A DNA stretch of 7,700 nt from Bacillota bacterium (GTDB lineage: Bacteria > Bacillota > Clostridia > Christensenellales > SZUA-584): contig JAEWWC010000008.1 of NCBI GenBank assembly GCA_023396555.1, forward strand, positions 1-7,700. Reading direction: 5' to 3'. A program made the position numbers and the translations under genes. Each line of letters starts with the position of its first letter. Within the stretch, counting starts at the first letter, position 1. The notes beneath the pieces are model-generated. The model was not told the origin of the DNA. It saw only the letters and a list, made by a program, of their open reading frames with translations, and searched no databases. Below are positions 1-5,856 of the stretch, in pieces.

Positions 1-77
1 GGGTCTTCCATCACCGGCATTTTTCTGTTATGCTGTTGCAAAGCCGCGGCAAAATGTAAACTTATTGTTGCCGGGGT

Positions 78-105
78 TTTACTCCATTCACATTTATGTT
101 ATAAT
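78..105 (+). promoter_or_regulatory. Predicted sigma-A promoter of rodA
   Basis: A perfect -10 TATAAT (100-105) is preceded by TG at 97-98, giving an extended -10. A -35-like TTTACT (78-83, 4 of 6 matches to TTGACA) lies 16 bp upstream. Transcription would begin near 112 and leave an untranslated leader of about 70 nt before the TTG start at 185. It would drive rodA and probably the nitroreductase behind it. The call rests on consensus matching only. Confidence 0.7.
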
Positions 106-172
106 TTCTAAATAAAATTGTAACGATTAAAAGCCCCTTTAGTGCATGAACTTGCTGGGGCAAGGTTTAACC

Positions 173-177
173 GAGGT
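173..177 (+). promoter_or_regulatory. Ribosome binding site that decides the rodA start
   Basis: GAGGT at 173-177 lies 7 bp before an in-frame TTG at 185. The upstream in-frame ATG at 146 is preceded by a pyrimidine-rich stretch with no Shine-Dalgarno match. The ATG at 211 has only a too-close AAGG. This makes TTG 185 the best-supported start and puts this site inside the longer reading frame. Confidence 0.6.
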
Positions 178-184
178 ACAGATA

Positions 185-1366
185 TTGAAGCTGAGATTCA
201 TCGACCCAAGGATGTTCAAACATATAGACTGGCTGCTGTTCGCCAACATAATGGTACTGATATTTTTCAGCCTTGTGGCGATCGCCAGCGCCGTTTCCGA
301 GCCGCTGACTGAAAATACGGGGTCAATTTCCGCCGCGATGACGCAACTGGATTTGGACTACGTGTTCCAGCAGCTTTCATGGTTTGGCGTAGGGCTTTTC
401 GCAATGTTCGTCGTTCTGCTGCCTGATTATCATGCTATCGGCGAGTATTACAAGTGGATATACATCATACTGATTGTACTACTTGTTGCTGTGTTCTTCC
501 TGGGCAAGGAGGTCAACGGAACAAAGGGCTGGTTCCGCATCGGCAACTCGGGCTTTCAGCCCAGCGAGATCGGCAAGATCGCCATCATCATCATGATGGC
601 ACGCATGATATCCAATCGCACCAAGGGCAAGGACGGCGGCATCACCAAGGTAAAGGAACTGCTGCCCATCATCGGCATATTCCTTGTTCCGTTGGCGCTC
701 ATCATCATCCAGCCGGACTTCGGTACCGCGATGGTGTACGTATTCACGTTCTTTTCAATGTTGTTCATGGCGAGGACCAGTTTGAAACTGTTGTTCGGCA
801 TGCTGGGCGTCGTGGGCGTGGTGCTGCCGGCATCCTGGTTTGTACTGGCGGAATGGCAGAAGAACCGGATCTATTCCTTCCTCGGCATTCAGACGGAGGG
901 CATGACAGATCAGCAAATGGCGGATAATGCGCGCCAGGCCAATCAGGCCAAGACGGCGATCGGCTCGGGACAGCTATCCGGCAAGGGGCTTTTCTCACTG
1001 GGCGGCGAGAGCCGGCTGTCGCACATCGCAGAGAAACATACCGATTTCATATTCGCCTCCACGACCGAGGCGGTGGGCTTTATCGGCGCGATGTTCATCA
1101 TATTGCTTTATTTCGTGCTCATCATCCGCACCATGTGGCTCGCGACCAAGGCCAAGGACGATTTCGGGTCGCTGATCATTGTGGGCGTATTGGCTATGAC
1201 GTTGTTCCATATATTTGAGAACATCGGTATGAATATCGGCGTGATGCCCATCACCGGTATACCGCTGCCGTTTTTCAGCTATGGCGGCTCTAACCTGCTC
1301 ACCAATATGATTGCCTTCGGATTGGTCATCAACGTGAGCATGCGACGACAACGATGGAGTTTCTGA
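185..1366 (+). CDS. rodA: RodA, SEDS-family peptidoglycan glycosyltransferase (cell elongation)
   Basis: RodA polymerises lipid II into glycan strands in the cytoplasmic membrane, working with a class B penicillin-binding protein in the elongation complex. The protein is about 393 residues from TTG 185 (406 from ATG 146), the usual RodA length, with many hydrophobic membrane segments. Visible signatures are GTKGWFRIG followed by FQPSEIGKIA (Trp116), IIQPDFGTA, AIGSGQLSGKG, HTDFIFA with the presumed catalytic Asp287 (equivalent of B. subtilis RodA Asp280), and the C-terminal NIGMNIGVMPITGIPLPFFS with SYGGSN. The NIGMNIG and LLTNMIA wording is RodA-like; FtsW and SpoVE differ there. The extracytoplasmic loop before AIGSG is slightly long and polar. 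No mre or min genes are visible next to it, although the upstream flank is outside the window. The nitroreductase follows on the same strand after 34 bp with no terminator, so co-transcription is likely. The family is certain; RodA over FtsW is strongly favoured. Confidence 0.9.
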   Translation: MKLRFIDPRMFKHIDWLLFANIMVLIFFSLVAIASAVSEPLTENTGSISAAMTQLDLDYVFQQLSWFGVGLFAMFVVLLPDYHAIGEYYKWIYIILIVLLVAVFFLGKEVNGTKGWFRIGNSGFQPSEIGKIAIIIMMARMISNRTKGKDGGITKVKELLPIIGIFLVPLALIIIQPDFGTAMVYVFTFFSMLFMARTSLKLLFGMLGVVGVVLPASWFVLAEWQKNRIYSFLGIQTEGMTDQQMADNARQANQAKTAIGSGQLSGKGLFSLGGESRLSHIAEKHTDFIFASTTEAVGFIGAMFIILLYFVLIIRTMWLATKAKDDFGSLIIVGVLAMTLFHIFENIGMNIGVMPITGIPLPFFSYGGSNLLTNMIAFGLVINVSMRRQRWSF

Positions 1367-1400
1367 CACTCGGTAAAAGCTTTCATAAAAGGAGTGCGTC

Positions 1401-2234
1401 ATGATCGAAGGGCAGAGCATTATTGATCTGATACAAATGCGGACGTCGGTAAGGACGTATGACAAAAGGCCGGTGGAACCTGAGAAGCTGGAACAGTTCA
1501 GCAGTTTCCTTGCGAGCGTGCAGAACCCGTTCGGCACGCGGGTACGTTTTGAACTGACAGAGAGTTCAGAGCAAAAAGTCGGCACCTACGGCTTCATCAA
1601 GGGTGCTAAAACGTTTTTCACGGGCTGCGTAAAAAAGGGCGGCATGGATATGGAGGGCTTTGGCTACGCGTTTGAACACGTAGTGCTGTATGCAACGGCG
1701 CTGGGCCTTGGTACCTGCTGGCTGGGCGGCACGTTTAAGAGGAGCACATTTCTTGATCAGATGAAGCCGTCGGATGAGTTTTTGCCTGCCGTATCGCCCA
1801 TCGGGTATGCCGCGGAAAGGAAGTCGCTGACGGAGCGGGCGGTGGCCGCGGGCGCAGGAGCCCGTTCGCGCAAGCGTTTCGGCGAGGTGTTCCTGGATGG
1901 CAGCGTATCAAAGCCGCTGATGCCGGACGACGGTGCCTTGAAGACGTGCCTCGAGATGGTGCGCATCGGCCCGTCGGCGTCCAACAAGCAGCCTTGGCGC
2001 GTGATCGTGAAAGACGGTGCGTGCCACTTTTATGCGCTGGTCGACAAGCGCTACGCCGGCAATACGATGTACGGCTTTACGATGCAGCGTGTGGACCTTG
2101 GCATCGCGGCATGCCATTTTGAACTGAGCGCGCGCGAGCTCGGCCTGCCCGGCGGCTTTGTGGTGGAAGACCCGCATCTGGTCTCCGATGAGATGGCTGC
2201 TGAAGGCTGGTATTACGGTTTCAGCTGGCGCTAG
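1401..2234 (+). CDS. Nitroreductase-family flavoprotein (TM1586-type)
   Basis: This is a predicted cytosolic FMN-dependent oxidoreductase of 277 residues with two nitroreductase-like halves, resembling the putative TM1586-type nitroreductase family (PF14512 by recall). The N-terminal RTSVRTYDKRPV (Arg14, Arg18) matches the usual phosphate-binding start of nitroreductases. ALGLGTCWLGGTF lies near residues 100-111. GPSASNKQPWR at 190-200 matches the FMN-contacting segment of the family. The start is clear: AAAAGGAG ends at 1394, 6 bp before ATG 1401. The physiological substrate cannot be told from the sequence. The gene probably shares the rodA transcript but has no obvious functional tie to it. 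Its TAG stop overlaps the stop of the converging DUF4363 gene, so no terminator separates the two. Confidence 0.85.
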   Translation: MIEGQSIIDLIQMRTSVRTYDKRPVEPEKLEQFSSFLASVQNPFGTRVRFELTESSEQKVGTYGFIKGAKTFFTGCVKKGGMDMEGFGYAFEHVVLYATALGLGTCWLGGTFKRSTFLDQMKPSDEFLPAVSPIGYAAERKSLTERAVAAGAGARSRKRFGEVFLDGSVSKPLMPDDGALKTCLEMVRIGPSASNKQPWRVIVKDGACHFYALVDKRYAGNTMYGFTMQRVDLGIAACHFELSARELGLPGGFVVEDPHLVSDEMAAEGWYYGFSWR

Positions 2235-2611
2235 AATATATTTTCCCAGCTCATACAGTCAATGGCATGGATATGGTCCAGATAGAAAACGATCTCGTCG
2301 ACAAGAGACAAGGCCTCTGGCACCGTGTCTTCGGTGCACAGGCCTGTCAGGCTACTGGATTTGGCGGATATCGTATCCACTTCCTTGTGCTCAAAAAGCG
2401 CTTCATAGGTGCTTTTTTCTTTTTCCCAATGAGCATTGAATTCATTGGCCTTTTGTAGGGCCAGCTCCGCATCCTTCTGCTTTAAAGCCACGCGGACCTG
2501 TTCAAGCGAAACTGTAAGATCGTCGGTGACTTGTCCGATATAGACGCTTTGCCAGACCGCGCCGCCCAACATCAAAAGCAGGAGAACCAAAAGCGCAATA
2601 TTCTTACCCAT
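2231..2611 (-). CDS. DUF4363 family membrane-anchored protein
   Basis: This small protein of 126 residues has one N-terminal hydrophobic segment (about residues 5-22, after a short MGKN start). It is therefore probably anchored in the membrane with the rest outside. A predicted helical region with alternating charged residues follows (about 28-75), containing a conserved-looking Trp and a HKEVDTI motif. The protein ends in SWENIF, the kind of ending I associate with DUF4363. Its ATG overlaps the end of the upstream yetF-like gene by 8 bp, so translation is probably coupled. An AGGGG about 10 nt before the start could serve as ribosome binding site. DUF421-DUF4363 pairs recur in Clostridia, which supports a joint envelope or spore-membrane role. 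No biochemical function is known to me. Confidence 0.75.
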   Translation of the reverse strand: MGKNIALLVLLLLMLGGAVWQSVYIGQVTDDLTVSLEQVRVALKQKDAELALQKANEFNAHWEKEKSTYEALFEHKEVDTISAKSSSLTGLCTEDTVPEALSLVDEIVFYLDHIHAIDCMSWENIF

Positions 2612-3308
2612 TCTTCATACGCCCCTGAACCTGCTTGCCCTGATAGTCCTGTATGAAAACGCTGCCCGTTTCGTCGCTGGTGGCGAGAAAGACGGAATTG
2701 ATATGCTTTACACCCGTCTGTTTGAGCACTTTCTCAAGGTCCAGCTCGCAAAAGCCCAGCTTCTCCAGATTCTTGGGCTTTATTTTGCCGTCCATAATGA
2801 CATCGTAACAAAACCCGGGGTTATCAGGATGTATTTTCAGATCATCCGGTTGAACCGGACGCTTTTCCGGCTTGAGCATAATGGACAGCTCGCCGTTGGT
2901 TTCCAGTACGGCGTAATGCACGTCGCTGACGCACGTCACGTCCTTCGCGCGAAGCTGTTCGATCAGGTCGTTGAGATTATACCCCAGTTTTTTCAGCTCC
3001 CTGCGGCGGATGACGCCCTTGTGGATGACAATGCTGGGTTTGCCGGAGAAGAAGGCGCGCAGCGCATCGCTCTTCATCGACAGAAAAGCGATGCCGTTAT
3101 GCAGCACCAGCAGCGTGATGACGGGCACGATACCGTATGTGATGGGTACGCCCGCACCCGCCATCGGAGTGGACGCCACCTCTGCGATCATGACGGCGAT
3201 CACGAGATCGAACGGCTGCAGCTGCCCCGCCTGCCGTTTGCCCATCAGCCGCATCACCAGCATGATGAAGAAGTATATCACGAACGTTTTGATGACCACG
3301 TTGAACAT
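2604..3308 (-). CDS. YetF-like DUF421 membrane protein
   Basis: This is a YetF-family membrane protein of 234 residues, the usual family size. Three hydrophobic segments lie at about residues 5-20, 32-47 and 57-75, with the family signature MGKRQAGQLQPFDLVIAVMI between and into them. A cytosolic part follows with GKPSIVIHKGVI, then NDLIEQLRAKDV, then VHYAVLETNGELSIM. A second related subdomain near the C-terminus starts at GFCYDVIMDGKIKPKNLEKLG. Some relatives are spore inner-membrane proteins linked to heat resistance; whether that applies here is unknown. I chose ATG at 3308 because the hydrophobic N-terminus starts there. The frame stays open upstream to 3467, but that 53-residue extension would cross the nth start and promoter and has no family likeness. 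No clear Shine-Dalgarno precedes 3308, and I could not place its promoter. DUF4363 follows with an 8-bp overlap. Confidence 0.88.
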   Translation of the reverse strand: MFNVVIKTFVIYFFIMLVMRLMGKRQAGQLQPFDLVIAVMIAEVASTPMAGAGVPITYGIVPVITLLVLHNGIAFLSMKSDALRAFFSGKPSIVIHKGVIRRRELKKLGYNLNDLIEQLRAKDVTCVSDVHYAVLETNGELSIMLKPEKRPVQPDDLKIHPDNPGFCYDVIMDGKIKPKNLEKLGFCELDLEKVLKQTGVKHINSVFLATSDETGSVFIQDYQGKQVQGRMKNG

Positions 3309-3371
3309 AGCGTTATTTTGAGCCGGAGGGAATAAAATATGTATGCGATGCAGCCGTAACCGACTTAATGT

Positions 3372-3400
3372 TTGTGTTTTGAGCTGTGTGTGAGTATAAT
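3372..3400 (+). promoter_or_regulatory. Predicted sigma-A promoter of nth-obg
   Basis: A perfect -10 TATAAT (3395-3400) stands 17 bp after TTGTGT (3372-3377, with the important TTG of the -35). It lies in the 119-bp gap between the divergent yetF-like and nth genes. It excludes the GTG at 3386 as an nth start, because that codon would lie upstream of the transcription start. It would transcribe nth and obg together. Confidence 0.7.
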
Positions 3401-3427
3401 AGCTTAAAAGAAAACAATGGGAGAAAC

Positions 3428-4054
3428 ATGAGCGACAAAACGGAGATACTGAAAAGGCTGGAGGCACATTACCCCGATGCGAAGCCGGCGCTGTGGTTTC
3501 GCAGCCCGTTTGAGCTGCTCATCGCCACGATACTGTCGGCGCAGACCACGGACAAGCAGGTAAACGCCGTGACGGGCACGCTGTTTGAGCGCTGGCCGGA
3601 CGCGGCGGCACTGGCGGCAGCCGATGTGGGAGAGATAGAGAGCATCATCAAAAGCTGCGGCTTCTACCACACCAAGGCGCGCAACATACAGGCGGCGGCA
3701 GCGGCGCTGATGGAGAAGTACGGCGGGCAGGTGCCGCGCACGATGGAAGAACTGACCACGCTGCCCGGCGTGGGACGAAAGACTGCCAACGTGGTGATGT
3801 CCAACGCTTTCGGCATACCGGCGATTGCGGTGGATACGCACGTATTTCGGGTGTCCAACCGGCTGGGCTTCGCGGCGGCGAAGGGCGTGCTGGAGACGGA
3901 GCGGCAGCTGATGGAGAACATACCGCGGGAGCAATGGTCTATCGCGCATCACTGGCTGATCTACCACGGCAGAAGGGTATGCGCCGCGCAGCGGCCCAAA
4001 TGCCCGACATGCTTTTTGAACGATATATGCCCATGGGGAGGAAAGGTAATTTAA
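3428..4054 (+). CDS. nth: Endonuclease III (DNA glycosylase/AP lyase)
   Basis: Nth removes oxidised pyrimidines and cleaves the abasic site in base-excision repair. The 208-residue length is typical. The helix-hairpin-helix LPGVGRKTANVV carries the catalytic Lys118. VDTHVFRVSNRL supplies the catalytic Asp136. The C-terminal [4Fe-4S] loop is complete as C-x6-C-x2-C-x5-C (Cys185, 192, 195, 201). ILSAQTTDKQVN at 35-46 is the conserved first-helix motif. The start is ATG 3428, with GGGAG at 3419-3423. The stop lies 3 bp before obg, so the two are surely in one transcript and probably translationally coupled. The active site is intact, so a functional enzyme is expected. Confidence 0.97.
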   Translation: MSDKTEILKRLEAHYPDAKPALWFRSPFELLIATILSAQTTDKQVNAVTGTLFERWPDAAALAAADVGEIESIIKSCGFYHTKARNIQAAAAALMEKYGGQVPRTMEELTTLPGVGRKTANVVMSNAFGIPAIAVDTHVFRVSNRLGFAAAKGVLETERQLMENIPREQWSIAHHWLIYHGRRVCAAQRPKCPTCFLNDICPWGGKVI

Positions 4055-4057
4055 CTG

Positions 4058-5326
4058 ATGTTTGTCGATAAAGCGAGGATATTTATAAAGGCAGGGGACG
4101 GCGGCAGCGGCCACGTCTCTTTCCGTAAGGAAAAGTATGTGAACAACGGAGGCCCGGACGGCGGCGACGGCGGCGACGGCGGGAGCATCGTGTTCGAGGT
4201 GGACGAGTCCATGCGCACACTGATGGATTTTGCCTATTCGCGGCGTTTTGAAGCGGCAGCCGGAGAACGCGGCGGCAAGAAAAATATGCGCGGGCGTACG
4301 GCTGACGATCTCGTCATCCGCGTGCCGGCGGGCACCGTGATCAAGGACGATGAGACGGGGCGCGTGGCGGCGGACATGCGCGAAGGCCGGCGCGTGTTGC
4401 TGAGGGGCGGCGCGGGCGGAAAGGGCAACTCGCGCTTCGCGACGTCCACGCGGCAGGCCCCCAACTTCGCGACGCCGGGCAAGAAGACCAAGGGACGGCA
4501 CGTACGGCTGGAGCTGCTCTCCATCGCGGACGTGGGGTTGCTGGGATTCCCCAACGTGGGCAAGTCCACGCTGCTGTCTGCGTCCACCAGCGCCAAACCC
4601 AAGATTGCGAATTACCACTTCACCACGCTGTCGCCCAATTTGGGCGTGGTGAGAAAGCACGACCAGAGCTTCATCGTGGCGGACATTCCTGGACTGATCG
4701 AAGGCGCAGCGGCGGGGGCGGGGCTGGGACACGACTTTCTGCGCCATGTGGAGCGCACGCGCATGCTGATCCATGTGCTGGACGTGTCCGGCTCGGAGGG
4801 GCGCGATGTGATCGAAGATTACGAGATCATCCGGCGTGAGCTGGCCGACTATTCCGAAGAGCTGACCAAACGCCCCGAGCTGGTGGCGGCCAACAAGATG
4901 GACCTCCCGGACGCGGCGGAGCACGCCAAACGCCTGCGGGAATATCTTGAACCGCGCGGTGTGAAGGTATATGAAATTTCCGCGGAGACGGGTGAGGGTG
5001 TGGACGAGCTTATGGAAGCTGCGTACGAGCTGTTGATGACGCTGCCCACGCAAACCTCGGTGCGCGAGGATGGCGTGGTGGAGGAATGGGCGCTGGAGAA
5101 GGAGGACGAGGGCTTCGAGGTACACGTCGAAGATGGCGTGTACTACGTGGACGGCTCGGTCGTTCGGGAGATCATGCTGCGCACCAACCCGGCGGACCCT
5201 GATTCGATGCGACACTTCCAGAAGCTGCTCATCGACTTTGGTATCATCAAGGCGCTGCGCCGGGCGGGTGCGAAGACGGGCGATGCGGTGTGCCTGGAAG
5301 GCCTAGAGTTCGATTTTGTGGATTAA
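4058..5326 (+). CDS. obg: Obg (CgtA) ribosome-assembly GTPase
   Basis: Obg is an essential GTPase that binds the 50S subunit during its assembly and, in several bacteria, links to stress and sporulation. The protein has 422 residues. It begins with the glycine-rich Obg fold (about 1-158; GGPDGGDGGDGG at 31-42 and GGAGGKGNSRFATSTRQAPN at 117-136). The G domain follows with G1 GFPNVGKST (163-171), switch-I FTTLSPNLG, G3 DIPGLIEG (209-216), G4 NKMD (279-282) and G5 SAE (308-310). The C-terminal OCT domain occupies roughly 345-422. The start ATG 4058 lies 3 bp after nth, with GGGGAGGAAAGG just upstream inside nth. In many Bacillota obg follows rplU and rpmA; here nth is in that place. The usual next gene, yhbY, is displaced about 2.1 kb by an AT-rich insertion. 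Confidence 0.98.
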   Translation: MFVDKARIFIKAGDGGSGHVSFRKEKYVNNGGPDGGDGGDGGSIVFEVDESMRTLMDFAYSRRFEAAAGERGGKKNMRGRTADDLVIRVPAGTVIKDDETGRVAADMREGRRVLLRGGAGGKGNSRFATSTRQAPNFATPGKKTKGRHVRLELLSIADVGLLGFPNVGKSTLLSASTSAKPKIANYHFTTLSPNLGVVRKHDQSFIVADIPGLIEGAAAGAGLGHDFLRHVERTRMLIHVLDVSGSEGRDVIEDYEIIRRELADYSEELTKRPELVAANKMDLPDAAEHAKRLREYLEPRGVKVYEISAETGEGVDELMEAAYELLMTLPTQTSVREDGVVEEWALEKEDEGFEVHVEDGVYYVDGSVVREIMLRTNPADPDSMRHFQKLLIDFGIIKALRRAGAKTGDAVCLEGLEFDFVD

Positions 5327-5341
5327 CATATTGTGTGTTGC

Positions 5342-5380
5342 GTTTCATATAATAATTTGTAGATTATTAATATATGAAGC
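5342..5380. repeat. Imperfect AT-rich inverted repeat upstream of the two-gene module
   Basis: The arm 5342-5356 pairs with 5363-5380 around a 6-nt loop (TTGTAG), with a 3-nt bulge (5369-5371) and one T-G wobble. The left arm contains a perfect TATAAT (5348-5353), so the structure could be an operator over a promoter. I see no matching -35 at the right distance. No T-run follows directly, so it is not a standard terminator. Confidence 0.55.
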
Positions 5381-5387
5381 AGGGATT

Positions 5388-5415
5388 TTGCTATAGGTGT
5401 AGAAACTTATAGCAA
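5388..5415. repeat. 11-bp stem-loop inverted repeat upstream of the two-gene module
   Basis: TTGCTATAGGT (5388-5398) pairs with ACTTATAGCAA (5405-5415), with one G-T wobble and a 6-nt loop GTAGAA. TATAGCA recurs as a direct copy at 5420-5426, so three copies of the same heptamer (one inverted) lie within 38 bp. This suits a repressor-binding site or an RNA hairpin. No T-run follows, which argues against an intrinsic terminator for obg. Confidence 0.6.
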
Positions 5416-5472
5416 CACATATAGCATAACCTTAAGCTTCGTAATCATAATAATAAGAATAGGTAATTAATC

Positions 5473-5856
5473 ATGAGTATTTACATTGGAATAGAAGATC
5501 TTGCTGCAAATGCACTAATTGCATTAATGGAAAAAGATGAGGATTGCAGAAAGGTTAGCTTTAGGAAACTGGTAGATTATGGTATGGTCGTGGTGAAAAT
5601 ACTCAAAGAGAAAAAAGAAGACGCTATTCTCATTATGTCGAAGGATAGTACTAATGCAATGATTCTTAATTATTCGGATTTTTTTATTAATGAAAAAGAA
5701 AATCCTGATGATGAATTCTCAGAAGAATATATAGTTTTAAAAGAAGGCAAATCTGTCGCGGATTTGCGTAACCATTTTAGAGCTTTTTTAACGTTGAATG
5801 TTGCTCTCGCTTTTGTTGATGAAGAATCTCTTGCTCAATTAGGTGTTTGTGCATAA
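5473..5856 (+). CDS. Unrecognised small acidic protein, partner of the HD-domain gene
   Basis: I do not recognise this 127-residue protein. It is acidic (24 Asp/Glu against 15 Lys/Arg) and has no signal peptide or membrane segment. An N-terminal amphipathic helix is likely (about 8-20), then a mixed region with two hydrophobic strand-like stretches (VVVKIL and DAILIM), a highly acidic loop near 75-86, and a C-terminal helical part (about 97-122). It has few aromatic residues and no obvious catalytic or zinc-binding motif. The start ATG 5473 has a weak AGGT 8 bp upstream. The TAA stop overlaps the ATG of the HD gene (TAATG), so the two are made together, which suggests a complex or a regulator-effector pair. 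Codon use is AT-rich like the HD gene and unlike obg or yhbY. A regulatory or inhibitory subunit is only a guess. Confidence 0.75.
   Translation: MSIYIGIEDLAANALIALMEKDEDCRKVSFRKLVDYGMVVVKILKEKKEDAILIMSKDSTNAMILNYSDFFINEKENPDDEFSEEYIVLKEGKSVADLRNHFRAFLTLNVALAFVDEESLAQLGVCA

Noticed and set aside
1..77. Possible end of an upstream gene, or a divergent gene running off the left edge
   Set aside because: Short open stretches exist in several frames (one ends at 59), but none shows a recognisable motif or a good ribosome binding site; nothing can be supported.
3386..3427. Upstream GTG start for nth at 3386
   Set aside because: It lies upstream of the -10 element TATAAT (3395-3400); ATG 3428 has its own GGGAG and gives the normal length.
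3309..3467. N-terminal extension of the yetF-like protein to 3467
   Set aside because: It would cross the divergent nth promoter and nth start, lacks family likeness, and the membrane segment starts right after ATG 3308.
3404..5215. Long minus-strand open frame (about 600 codons) opposite nth and obg
   Set aside because: It is an artefact of GC-rich codons in two certain plus-strand genes; the translation is rich in Arg/His/Ala with no recognisable domain, and it spans the intergenic junction.
5342..5415. Intrinsic terminator after obg
   Set aside because: Both stem-loops are AT-rich and neither is followed by a run of T on the plus strand.
5847..5855. TTG at 5847 as start of the HD protein
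   Set aside because: ATG 5856 overlaps the preceding stop in a classic TAATG and gives the expected MPKIIKDPIYG start.
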